Program-made: the position numbers and the translations under genes
In this document: piece after piece, positions 1 through 21,234 of the stretch
Layout: each line of letters opens with the position of its first letter
How positions within the stretch are numbered: the stretch's first letter is position 1
Origin: Larus michahellis
Lineage: Eukaryota; Chordata; Aves; Charadriiformes; Laridae
NCBI RefSeq assembly: GCF_964199755.1
Contig: NC_133898.1
Coordinates: 132,170,553-132,234,552 of the forward strand
Direction of reading: 5' to 3'
Length of the DNA: 64,000 bases
The notes under the pieces: generated by a model
The model's input: only the letters and a program-made list of their open reading frames with translations
Databases searched by the model: none
What the model was told of the DNA's origin: nothing

Positions 1-496
1 GGAGTCCTCACCACAAGAAGGACACGGACCTGTTGGAGCAAGTCCAGAAGAGGCCATAGAGATGCTGAGAGGGCTGGAGCCCCTCTGCTGTGAGGACGTG
101 ATGAGAGAGTTGGGGTTGTTCAGCCTGGAGAAGAGAAGGCTCCGGGGAGACCTTCGAGCCCCTTCCAGTCCCTAAAGGGGCTCCAGGAAAGCTGGGGAGG
201 GACTCTGGACCAGGGAGTGTAATGATAGGACGAGGGGTAACAGTTTTAAACTGAAAGAGGGGAGATTTAGATTGGACATTATGAAGAAACTCTTTACAGT
301 GAGGGTGGTGAGACAGTGGAACAGGTTGCCCAGAGAAACTGTGGCTGCCCCATTCCTCGAAGTGTTCAAGGCCAGGTTGGACGGGACTTTGAGCAACCGG
401 GTCTGGTGGGAGGTGTCTCTGCCCGTGGCAGGAGGGTTGGAACTAGATAGTCTTTAAGGTCCCTTCCACTTCTAACCATTCTATGATCCTATGACC
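1..496 (+). mobile_element. CR1 LINE, 3' end fragment
   Basis: Runs in from the left edge. It shows the CR1 reverse-transcriptase C-terminal reading ([14 protein letters not shown]-like), the AGGTTGCCCAGAGA block and the terminal CATTCTATGATCC repeat. It is sense on plus, so antisense to IFT172, inside an IFT172 intron. Confidence 0.9.
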
Positions 497-638
497 ATTG
501 TTCACTGTCAAAAGCAGATTACTCAGGTCCTGGTGTCTGGGTGCTGCATTCTACACAGTGGTACACTTCCAAGTGTCTATATCTGAGGTCACTCTCTCAA
601 AATACAGTACTAGCCACACAGGCAGGTTTGACACTCAC

Positions 639-11402
<10,764 letters not shown>

Positions 11403-11408
11403 CGCGCC

Positions 11409-11440
11409 GGGACGGGACCGGGACCGGGACCGGGACCGGG
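11409..11440. repeat. GGGACC hexamer tandem repeat next to the IFT172 start codon
   Basis: About five copies of GGGACC run from 7 bp upstream of the IFT172 start codon, probably in its 5' UTR. On the IFT172 sense strand the unit is GGTCCC. The plus strand ends in a run of six G. Confidence 0.8.
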
Positions 11441-11491
11441 GGGACCGTGCCGCCGACACCGTCGGGCCCACCTAGCCTGGCCCCGCCCGCC

Positions 11492-11505
11492 GTTGCCCCG
11501 GCAAC
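11492..11505. promoter_or_regulatory. X-box (RFX binding palindrome), GTTGCC-CC-GGCAAC
   Basis: This is a perfect inverted repeat of GTTGCC with a two-base spacer, fitting the RFX consensus of two half-sites spaced 0-3 bases. It lies 90 bp upstream of the IFT172 start codon. X-boxes bound by RFX factors are the established promoter mark of ciliary genes, so its role in driving IFT172 is a strong inference. Confidence 0.85.
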
Positions 11506-11525
11506 CCCAGCGCCTCCGCCGCTGC

Positions 11526-11533
11526 TGACGTCA
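11526..11533. promoter_or_regulatory. CRE palindrome TGACGTCA
   Basis: A perfect full CREB/ATF site inside the CpG island, about 90 bp upstream of the LDLRAP1-like start and 20 bp from the X-box. Full CREs in CpG-island promoters near start sites are usually functional. Which of the two genes it serves is unknown. Confidence 0.7.
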
Positions 11534-11621
11534 GCGCGCCGAGCTCGGCGGCGGACGCTCCCCCGCCCCGCCCGCGCCTCGCGCTGCGCCTGTACCGGCG
11601 GCGATCGGGCTCGGCTCGGCC

Positions 11622-14600
11622 ATGGAGGCGCTTCGGGCGGCGGGGCGCGCCGTGCTGCGGAGCCCGCGCCTCGCCCGTCACGGCCTGGCGCTCCGCCGGC
11701 GGCGCAGTGAGTGCGGGCCGTGGCTGACGAGGGGCGGGCGGGGGGTCGCTCCTGGGCTGCCCTTCCTGGGCTGCCCCGGGGCCGGTGTGGCGAGGATGGG
11801 GCGGGGAGCCCGCATCTCGGGCTGGCCGGGCTCGGGAGGCGGCCGCTGCCCGCTGTGGGGAGCGGTGCGGGGCTCGGGGGACGGGCGGTGCCGCGGGTCA
11901 GGGGGGACTGGTGATGCTGCGGGGGGCAGCGGGGGCCGTCGGCCGGGGACGGGCCGTGGCCGTGCCGCGGGCCGGGGTGGCCTGGGAGCAGCGGTAGGCA
12001 GTGGGGGGCTGTGAGGCGGGCAGTGGGGTGTAGGCTGCGGCGGGCAGCAGCGCTAGGAGCCGCTTGCCCGGGCGCCCCCACCTGCTGCCCTGGCTGCCAG
12101 CCTCCTGCCCCACTTTCCAATTGGGGCCACCTGCCCAGCGCGGCTGAAAGGCCTCGGGTGGCTGCGGCGGGCAGCGCCGTGGGCTGGCGCTGGAGCAGGC
12201 TGTACCCCATCTGTCCGCAGACATCCTCCCGGCCTTGGCCTCCCCAATGGCTGCGCCCAGTCCTCCGCAGGCATGGACGTGCGTGCAGCCAGTGTGGTGG
12301 GCATGGATGTCGCTGGCTGCTCTGCCGTCTGCAGCACAGCCAGGTCTGAGACTGACCCCACAGCCGGGCTGTGCCTGGGCTTTGCCAGTTGTCGCTGCTC
12401 AGAGGCTCTATCGGAGCAGCAGAGCTTGCTCTCAAAGCTCGGAGTGAGACGGTGCTCCTCTGCCCTGGGGAGAGATCCCTGATGTCCGCACAGCACCAGG
12501 CGGGTTCCCTGGTAGTTGTAGTTTGTGCAGGAGGACGCTGTGCAAATAAGGTCTCCTGATTTCCCTGTGGGTTCAGGTTATTCCAATTATGAGTCAGAGC
12601 CTTCTGCAAGTGTGCCAGTAATGCTCAGGGAGCTAATCCCAGGAAAGAGATGAAAAATAACCCTGAAAAGTATTAGCTTAGTGTGAATAGTAGATACCTA
12701 GGCAATTCCCAGGGAAGTGTACAAACCTGGTGTTTGCAGCAGAGTGTGTAACTTCTGTGTTCCTGTTCCTTTCCTCCTGTGTGGGATGAATCCCCAAGAA
12801 GGAGAGAGAGACTGTGACTCCCTGTGTCTTAGCCCTTCCGCATATCTCCTCTCTCACCATCCTTGTGCTCTTTGGTATTACAGGAAAGTAAATGTGTGCT
12901 AACATCTGCTTCAGCTGTCCTTCAAAATTATCACCAGGAAGTACTTGGCACAAGAGAAGTGTTCCTTTGCGTGTGGCACACTAGTCTGATAACTAAAGTG
13001 TTTGCCTTCAATGAGAGTGAACTCCCTGTTGAAGCCAACAGCATTGTCTTGTGGGAGCAGAGGTTGAATGGATGCTTCTACGGTGCTTGCTTTGTGTGTT
13101 CTCTGCACACGGTAGTGGTGTTGGGACCGACTGTGTGGCAGAACGTGCTGGTGAAGGGGACTGGGTTCTGGAGGAAGCTAGAGATGCTGAGGATTGTCCC
13201 TAGGGGAATCTTCCTTGAGTGAACAGACACTCTGCCCACTGTTTTTTTTTTATTATTATTATTTTTCTTGACTGCAGCAATGGGGTTTGAAAAGAGAGGA
13301 CACAGGAAACAGAAGCCAGTGCCCCTTTAAATCTGTGACCTGCAAAGTAATGCACATGGGAGCCCTCATAGAATCACAGAATCATTTAGGTTGGAAAAGA
13401 CCTTTAAGGTCATCTAGTCCAACTGATGATCTTCCTCCCTCTATGTGTTGGAGTTCATCCATAAAATGTGTTTTCCTGGAAGCTAGTTTGTGTCCTTGAA
13501 ATACTAGTCCAAGCTCTTCCTTAACACAGAATCTTGCCAGTCGCTCAGCTTGCACCGTGAGTGCTGGACAAGCTACCCTTTCCCTGGCAGCCTGCTGCTG
13601 CAACAGAGGGTCCGGCTTTGGTTACATTGGGACAGCTTGGGGATTTTGATCTGACCGAGTGTGGCAGCAAATGGTGCTATTCCTGAGGTGTGCCAGCAGC
13701 TTAGGTGGGTGAGATGAATGCAGTACAGAGCACAACCTGCTTGTAATGAAATAGATGAGACCCAGGAATGGAAGGTTTTTGCAGGTAGCACTGAACACTG
13801 CAGCATCTGAGGCTCTGTGCAGATACGGAGGAGCTTACTGTTTGTGCTGACAGTCTGAATCTCCAGGGATGGAGGACTAAAAGCTTTGAGAGTGAGCTGT
13901 CCTCTCATTCTGTTCCTCTTTCAAGACTGTCACAGAGCCAGGAGAGTGCCCTGCTGCGTGCAGGTAGCGGCACTGCTGCTGGGAGCGGTGAAGCTGCAGC
14001 AAGGTGCCCCAGCTCTGCTAGGGGCAGCCGTGGGGCTGCTGGCACGTGGCTTACGCTGCTGAGGGATTTTGTCTCTGCAGAGCTTCCCGAGAGCTGGGCT
14101 GATATGCAGGAGCCGCTGCTTGAGGGGATGTGCTTCACGCTCAAGTATCTCGGCATGACACTGGTAGAAAAACCCAAAGGAGAAGACATGGCTGCTGCTG
14201 CCATCCACCGGATCGTGGCCACGGTGAGAGCTGGCCCTGGTGCCCTCCCGTGCTGGGGCGGAGAAGAGCCAATTCGGAGCCCCTGGACTCTGGGAAGTGT
14301 CCGTGTCCCAGCCCTGAAGCCCAGCTAGGGACCATGCTGTTCCCAGGGGGAGGGGGGCATGCAAGAGGCTGGCTGGCCTCTGCCTGTGTGCTGTGGGGAA
14401 AGCTGCTGCCGCTGCCTGCTCCTGCAGCGGGAGCATGGCTCGGAGCAGAGCTGTGCCTCTCACAGCATGGAGAGGAGGGTGACGTACCGGGGATGGTGGG
14501 GTCTGTCCTTTCCCACGTGCACAGCAGTAGTGTGAACGGTTTCCAGGGTTGTTCTATGTAGGGCATACCTGATGTCCAGGCGCTGCTTTCCTATCCCTAC

Positions 14601-17600
14601 TACAGAAGCCTTTGCAGCAAGGGTCCAAGTGGGTGGCACTTCATACAGAGTCTGGGGGACTCCTGCCAGTGAGGCCGGGGTGAAGACCAGATTCTTGTCA
14701 GATTTGCAAAGGCGTCTGGTGTCTCCCTTCTGCCAGGCACGGGTGGGAGCTCGCAAGTTCCAGAAGGTGATTCTGACAGTGTCTCCGAGGGGCATCTCGC
14801 TGCAGGATGCAGACACAAAGGAGATGGTCGAGAACATCTCTATCTACAGGTGGGCATGGCATGTGGGAGAGCCTGGGTGTTCCCCAGCAGCGAGCTGGAG
14901 ACTGGTGGGGTCTTGAGCAGCCAGGGAGGGTGGGCCTTCTGTTTGTGGTACCTTCAAGCTTAGGTCTTCCCTTGGCTCCCTGAGGCCCGTGCCCTCTCCC
15001 TGCTGTGCCCCACTGCACTGCTTGGAGCTTAACGTGGGCAGGGTCCTGCATGGCCTTGAGTTCTGGGTCAGTCCATCTGTCTTTTCCCTGGGCCCTGCTT
15101 GTTCTCTTCTGGCATTCAAGCAGGATGTGGAGGCTGATGGCTGGTCCAAGCCCCCACAGCTAGGGCAGGACTGCATGTCTGGCCCTCTCCACTGACACAG
15201 GACCGCCCTTCTGGCTGCAATGGAATGAGGGTGCCGTGGACTGTAGCTTACTCGGGCTGGCTAAAGGCAGTTGCTGGGAGAACTGATGTGGGCTTTTTTA
15301 CTGCTGCCAGCTGTGCTTTGGCTGGGTTGCGTGTCTGTGGGTGATGGGTGCAAAGGGAGCATGGCTGCAGGGTGGTGGCCAGATGGGAAGCAGAGACAGG
15401 ACATCTCTGTGGTGCGAAATTTGTGTCTCAGCACCAGAGCTGAGGTACCAAGGCCTCAAATCTACTACTACTGCCTGGCCTCAAATCGTGTCCTTGGAGG
15501 TAGTCACTCACCCTTCTGTGCTCCTTCTGTCTCAGTACTTGGGTTGAACTGGGCACCAGAGGACTGAGGAGCGCACTGGGGCAGCATGGAGGGAATGCCT
15601 GTGGATGCAGTGACCTCTTACTAGCTGTAGGTGCCAGGCAGCCTCTGTCCTTTGTTGGGGGTTTGGGCTGCCTGATCATTTGGGCAGATGAAAGCAAAGC
15701 CTGAGGCTGTCAGCACTGTTTGTTGGTGTACTGAGAGCACAGCAGAAGACCTGTGCTGGGGTCCCCTATTGCCCTGAGCAGCTCCTCTCTGCCTGCAGGA
15801 TCTCCTACTGCACAACAGACAAGCTGCAGAACAAAGTCTTTGCTTACGTTGCGCAGAGCCAGGAGAGCGGGGCACTGGAGTGCCATGCCTTCCTCTCACC
15901 CAAGAAGAAGATTGTAAGCACTGCCCTTATCACTTTTGGCTCTGTAAGGTAAGGGTGGGAGCAAGGCCCTTCCTCTCCCCTGTCAGAGAGAGGGGGCCCT
16001 TTCCTCTGTGCATCTCAGCTGGGAATGGAGCGATGGGAGCACATGTGCGCTCACACACTGCAGAGGCAGGTGGTGAGTGGAAGGAGATTCTTCTGTCCCA
16101 GCTCCTCTGGGATCTGCTGTTGGGGATGGCTGTCCGACATGGGTGTACAGACACAGCATTGAACTGTAGCCTTCCACGTGCATGCTCTGCAGGCAAAGGC
16201 AGTGAGGGAGGCCTGGGGGCTCTCAGATCTCGTGGTACTGGTGTTGTCCTGGCTTGAGGGCCCAGATGGAAGCAGACGTTCCCCCTTTTTCTTGTACACA
16301 GGCCCAGGCTGTGACTCTGACTGTGGCCCAGGCCTTCCAGATGGCACTGGATCTCTGGGAAGCAGCACATGCAGGTAGGAGGAATTTCTCAAACATGTCC
16401 CTCTGCCTAGCCCTGGGATCGGGGAGTCCAGTGTGGGACCCCGTCTTGGGCTGTATGGAGGAGAGATGGGGTTTACACTCGCTGCCTGGCTGGTGTAAAA
16501 CGCCAAACATGGAGAATTTTTTCCCTGCTGTTGTGTTCTCTGCCACTGCCCCACCTGGGGAGCCTGCCCTGTCTCTGGCTGGGGTGGGATGGGGGTGTCC
16601 ACGCTGTCCATGCTGAATTCTTCTGCTTTGCTGAGCTGTAGCACAGCTCAGGGCTCTATGCTACCTGCCCTGAGCAGTGGTTCCCCACCACCACCTTGTT
16701 TGTACCCTCCCCGAGCACTGCAGGGGTATCTGTCCCTTGCCCACAGTCCTGCCTGTACATCCCCTGCTGGGCCTTCTCCAGGTTGCAAGCACTAACTCTG
16801 CTGCTTTTGCCCTGTCCCAGGCTCTAGGCAGGAACAGCCCCTTCACCCTTCATGTGTCTTGGAGAGCAGTGAGCCCGGCAGACCAAGTGAGACAGCCCCC
16901 CCGGGGAGCCCTCCCTTCAGACACCAGTTTGGGGTACAGTATGTGCAAGTCTAGCCCATACCCAGGTCTGTCTCACATGAGAGCAGGAAGAGAGTAACCC
17001 TTATGCAGCTCCCTCCTCCTGGCTTCCAGGACCCTGGCGGTATCTGCGCAGCCTCCCTCACACATGGTGGCCTGACATGAAGAGGGGCACTCTGTGCTCT
17101 GGCTCACAAGGCAGCGTGGTTCCTCAGGTGGTCTTTGCTCCAGGAGCTCTCCTGTCAGCCCCAGCATTGCAACAGCTCCCAGCTCTGCTCTGCTGGCACT
17201 GTCAGACAGGGAGCTGGGACCTGCTCTGCACGCTTGGTGCTGTGCCTAGGGGTGAGACGTTGTCTCTGAAGGAGAGGAGCCTTTGTCTAGTCATCATCTT
17301 GCCAGCCTGGGCTAAGGCTCAGCCCTGCCCATCTGCACTACACCTACTGCATGTCCAGGGCCGATGAGAGCATTGCCGGTCTCACTGTGTCCCTGCCCAG
17401 GAGCCTCTGGACACTTGGTCCTTGGCCTCATGCTGCCAGTGCTGGCCCAGCCTGGCAGTGCTTGGGGTCATCCTTGCTTACAGCCCGCTCCCAGTCTCCT
17501 CCGCCTGGCCATCCAGCTGCAAGGTGTGCTCACCCCACTCCTGTCTCTGGGCAAAGCTGCGCTGAGGGCGGCAGCTTCTCAGCTTGGTGGCTTGTTCTGC

Positions 17601-19723
17601 GCTCACAGCCCGTGTTTGGTGCTCTGCTGGCTGGAGGAGATGCGAGAAGAGCCGTGGTCTGTCTCTCCACTTGTGTGGCTGTGTGTCTGAGCCCTGAGGT
17701 TTTCAGCAGGTGCCATCTTTCTCCCTACTGCCTGTAGGCACCCTTTGTCTGTGCCATGCCTGGGGGGTGATTGTGTCTTGTGAAGGCACTGGGGACTGCC
17801 CTGCTGCTCCAGAACAGGGTCTGGGCAGCCCCAGCTCACTCCTGACAGAGAGCTGCACAGGCAGCGAGGTGTCATAGTGGGTTTTTTGTTTGTTTTGGTT
17901 TGTTTGTTTGTTTGCCAGGAGGAGGAAGAGGAGGAGGAAGATGATAATGTCGGTGACACCTTACCTGGGTAGGTGGTGAACTGCTGCTTGCATTCAGGGA
18001 TCTCTCTGGTGAACTCTGTCTTGTTTCCTTCTCTGCACCCCACGCAAGGGGAGCTGCTGGGGCCACAGTCATGGTGGGAGCATGGAGGAGATCTGCATGG
18101 GAGCAAGGGGGAGCTGCTTTCTCTGCCTCTGCCAGCTGAGAGGTCGAGTGAACAGGTAGCTGAGCTATGGAGGGGCACGTCTTGCAGCTCAGCTTTTGCA
18201 GTGGAGCTGTGGGGGACAGATGGTGACCCTGAGCATATACCCAGAGATGTTACTTGTTCTGTTTCTGCCACTCTGCTGAGGCCAGCCTACCCAGACGTGC
18301 TTAGAATCAGAATCATGAGTCCAGCCATTGACCCAGCACTGCCAACTCCACCACTGAACCATGTCCCTCAGCATGTCTACACATCTTTTAAATACCTCCA
18401 GGGATGGCAACTCCACCACTGCCCTGGGCAGCCTCTTGCAATGCTTGGGGACTGCCAAGCATTGGGGAGGGGAAGAAATTGTTCCTACTCTCCATCCTAA
18501 ACCTCCCCTGGTGCAGCTTGAGGCCGTTTCCTCTTGTCCCATGGCCTGTTCCTTGGGAGAACAGCCTGACCCCCCCTGGCTACCCCCTCCTTTCAGGGAG
18601 CTGTAGAGAGCGAGAAGGTCTCCCCTCAGCCTCCTCTTCTCCAGGCTGAACACCCCCAGCTCCATCAGCCGCTCCTCACAGGACTTGTGCTCCAGACACC
18701 TCACCAGCTCTGTTGCCCTTCTCTGGACACGCTCCAGACCCTCAAGGTCTTTCTTGGCGTGAGGGCTTTCTCAGGTGGGACTCAGAGCTGTCCCTCTCCT
18801 CCCACTGATTTCTCTTGGGCTTGGGCCAGGATGGAGGCCTGGTCATAGTGACTTTTGCATGGACTAGGGCCTGGGGCTGAGCTTGCTGGCGTGTGTCCTG
18901 TGTTTGGGAGGAGTTGATGGTACCAGACCAGCAATGGAGGATTAACCCGTAGGTCTTTGCAGAGGTGCCTGCGGTGGTGGGTGCGAGAGGCCGGTTCCAT
19001 TGTGGCTGTTCTCCATGTGCCTGTCAGCCAGCACCTGGCTGGGGTCTGCCAGTGCCGCAGGGCTGAGCCTGGGCTGAGCTGGTGTCAGCTGGGAACAAGT
19101 GCGTGCACAGACTGGAGATATGCATGTGGCCCTATGATGTGGCAGCCCTTTGTACGTGGGGCCTTCTGGTGGGAAGGAGATATGGCTTTACAGTCTCAGG
19201 ACAGGCTGGCCTGGGAAGGGGTTTGGAAGGGGGCCTGGGCCTTCTGCACTGAGTGCCTGGTACTGCTGCACCATGCCTGCATTGTTGGGGTCACGAGCGT
19301 GCTGCGTCTCTCGGCAGGCCTTGCTTGGGGTATGATGGGTGCTCTGTTCTCTTCCAAAGCAGCATGGAGGAGCTGGGAAGGGGAGCCCACAGCCCAGCAG
19401 GTAAGTTCTCTCCTTCAGTGCTGCTTTGCCACATGCCCCAGCGTGTCCTCTGCAGGGGGAGGGGGCTGGTGGCTCGCCTGGGAAGGTTTGCTTTCCCTCC
19501 CAGGCTGTGCTGGGTTCCCAAACACCTGCCTCATGGACCGGGTCTTCCTCCCTCTTGCATTTCAGAGTCAGCACCTCTTGTGCCCAGAGCGAGCTCTCCT
19601 ACTACGCGGCTACTGTGCTACCGCCTGGGGCAACCCCCAGACAGCTGGAAGGGGCTGGCAGGGGTTGGAGACTTCCCCACGCCCGGCCCCAGGACTGCTG
19701 GCCCCAAGCCTCCCCTGGGCTAA
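11622..19723 (+). CDS. LDLRAP1-like: LDLRAP1 (ARH)-like PTB-domain adaptor, about 255 aa
   Basis: LDLRAP1/ARH is a cytosolic adaptor whose PTB domain binds FxNPxY tails of LDL-receptor family proteins and links them to clathrin and AP-2. Exons: 11622-11706, 14081-14223, 14737-14849, 15799-15913, 16302-16374, about 17929-17968, 19360-19400, 19566-19723 (TAA at 19721-19723). Exon 1 encodes MEALRAAGRAVLRSPRLARH, like the ARH N-terminus; exons 2-5 encode the PTB domain, including EGMCFTLKYLGMTLVEKPKG, ENISIYRISYCTTDKLQNK and AQAVTLTVAQAFQMALDLWE. The tail (exons 6-8) is short, starts with an acidic run, is then Pro/Ser/Arg-rich, and shows no LLDLE clathrin box. Human ARH is 308 aa. The exon 6 acceptor is uncertain: the best-looking AG (17917-17918) shifts frame, while starting at 17929 keeps it. 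In the human order nothing of this kind lies between IFT172 and FNDC4. PTB identity is firm; the tail model is provisional. Confidence 0.85.
13243..13266. repeat. T9 plus ATT microsatellite
   Basis: Poly-T followed by ATT units in intron 1 of the LDLRAP1-like gene. Confidence 0.75.
13366..13426 (-). mobile_element. CR1 3' terminal stub
   Basis: Only the last 60 bp of a CR1 (ATAGAATCACAGAATCATTTAGGTTGG on plus, continuing to CATCTAGTCCAACTG) in intron 1 of the LDLRAP1-like gene. Severe 5' truncation is typical of CR1. Confidence 0.85.
17880..17914. repeat. TTTG microsatellite
   Basis: A T-rich run with TTTG units immediately before exon 6 of the LDLRAP1-like gene. It serves as the polypyrimidine tract of that acceptor. 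Confidence 0.8.
18303..18772 (-). mobile_element. CR1 LINE 3' fragment
   Basis: On minus it reads MRCLEHKSCEERLMELGVFS and [20 protein letters not shown], the CR1 reverse-transcriptase C-terminus, followed by the 3' UTR block. It lies in the LDLRAP1-like intron between exons 6 and 7, antisense to that gene. Confidence 0.9.
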
Positions 19724-20261
19724 GCCAAATCTCCGCAGCAATGGACCAGCCACTCAGGACTCACCCTGTGCCTGCACCCGGGCCAGGCAGTGCCTGCCCT
19801 GCCCCGGCACTGCCCACCAGGCGCAGGGTCTGCTGGCACCGCTGCCGTGCAGCGCGCCAACAACGACACCCGCTCCTTGTCCTGCTCTCCGCCTGCATGA
19901 ACCGCCTCAAGCTGCAGCTGCTCCCAGCTTGGGTGGGTGGACCCGTGCTTCTCACTCTGCCCGCTCCCAGGGCACGCAGAGCCACCTCACCAGCTCCCAG
20001 CCTGCAGGGTGCAGCCAGCGTGCCTGGGGCAGCACTGCCTCTGACCTGCCTTGCTTGTTAGTCCTGCCTTGCTCCTCATGGTGGCCGCTGGGGACCAGCT
20101 GATGCTGAGCAGCCCCTGGAGATGGTGGGCATGTGTCCCCCTCGGGGAGCTCTTGGCCTGGAGGAGTGAGTGAGGAAGCCCTTGCCCCTGCAGTTCAGCC
20201 CCGCACCCTCTCATGAGTGAAATGAGCTGGTTTTTAAGGGAAAGCTCTGCCTTTATAGGGA

Positions 20262-20267
20262 AATAAA
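20262..20267 (+). terminator. Poly(A) signal AATAAA of the LDLRAP1-like gene
   Basis: This is the AATAAA hexamer I noted downstream of the stop codon at 19723, giving a 3' UTR of about 0.55 kb. It is followed by a T-rich stretch. Confidence 0.7.
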
Positions 20268-21228
20268 CTTACATTTTTTACTGTTGTCATTGGGGTTTGA
20301 GTGCTGGATGGGATGCCAAGCACAAGTGTGCAAGGTACTGTGTCTCTGCTGCGTGTGCCCTGAGCTCATGGAGCCCTGGAGCTCCCATATCTTCCTTGTC
20401 TGCTGGCCCTGATGGAGCCATTCCCCTGTGCTGAGGGCTGCCTGGGCCCAGGGTGGGCATTGTTATCTGGGGGCAGCTGGTCTGGGCTGTGCTGGGATGG
20501 TGCATGTCACCTGCACTGGCGGGAGCTGGCCATGCTGAGGCCATGGAGCACACCAGCCCGCTGTGTGCCAGCAGGTCTCAACCTCTCCCCCCATGTGCCC
20601 ACTCTGCTCTGGGGTGTCTTTGCCCTACTGCACGCCTGGCTGTGGTCTGCAGACATGGGCAAGCCACACACTTGGTTTCCTTCCCCAGAGAGAGCAGGGG
20701 AGGCTGCAGCCAGCAGGATGTCTGGTTTCTCCAGCAAGTGAGTTTGCAGCTGCTTTCTGGCTGAGCACCTTGCTGCCGCGTTCCTGTCACATTGCAGCCC
20801 ATCTCCCTGTCTAAGGCTGGTGACACTGACAGCCCCAGCCGGGCAGTACTCACTGCATTCAGCATCTCCTAGCCCATGCTGAAGGTGGGTGCTGTGGGGA
20901 AGGCTGGCGCTCTGGGGAGGTTTGGGTCCCTAAAGGTCAGTCAAGAGCCGCACACTCTTTTCCTCATTTGAGGTTTTTGTATGTTCAGGCCTGGTCTTGT
21001 GCCTTTCCTCCCACAGCTGAGAGCACAGAGCAACCTGTAGAAGTTACTGCGGTTGTGCAAGACGAGGTGTGCAGGATGACGTTAGTGGACCTGCACAGCA
21101 TGCAAGAGCAGGTCTTCCTTTGAGGGCCAAACACACAAGTTCCAGAAGTGCTGGTACACATCCACATGCGCGCACACACAGAGACCTGCAACTCTGCAGG
21201 GCCAACGCTGCCTTTGAGCCAGGATGCT
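20268..21228. other. Convergent intergenic spacer
   Basis: About 1 kb separates the poly(A) signals of two convergent genes. I see no coding exon, RNA gene or recognisable repeat here. Confidence 0.6.
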
Positions 21229-21234
21229 TTTATT
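21229..21234 (-). terminator. Poly(A) signal for FNDC4 (distal)
   Basis: Reverse-strand AATAAA about 1.65 kb after the FNDC4 stop codon. A second copy lies at 21346-21351. Either gives a GC-rich 3' UTR of about 1.5-1.65 kb whose frames stay open by composition. Confidence 0.6.

Larger units (their letters stand above)
11403..11621. promoter_or_regulatory. Bidirectional CpG-island promoter between IFT172 and the LDLRAP1-like gene
   Basis: The two start codons are divergent and 219 bp apart. The gap and both flanks (about 11.0-12.05 kb) are very rich in G+C and CpG, with no TATA-like box, as in housekeeping bidirectional promoters. The interval holds an RFX-type X-box and a CRE (listed separately), plus a GGGACC tandem repeat beside the IFT172 start. 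Transcription starts cannot be placed by eye. Confidence 0.85.
11707..14080 (+). other. Intron 1 of the LDLRAP1-like gene
   Basis: 2.4 kb. The first 350 bp belong to the CpG island. The rest holds the ATT microsatellite and the CR1 stub at 13366-13426, and otherwise nothing recognised. The long minus-strand frame at 11257-12609 is a GC artefact. Confidence 0.7.

Noticed and set aside
18957-20102. 381-codon plus-strand open frame
   Set aside because: It runs through introns and exons 7-8 of the LDLRAP1-like gene in another phase; no splice logic supports it.
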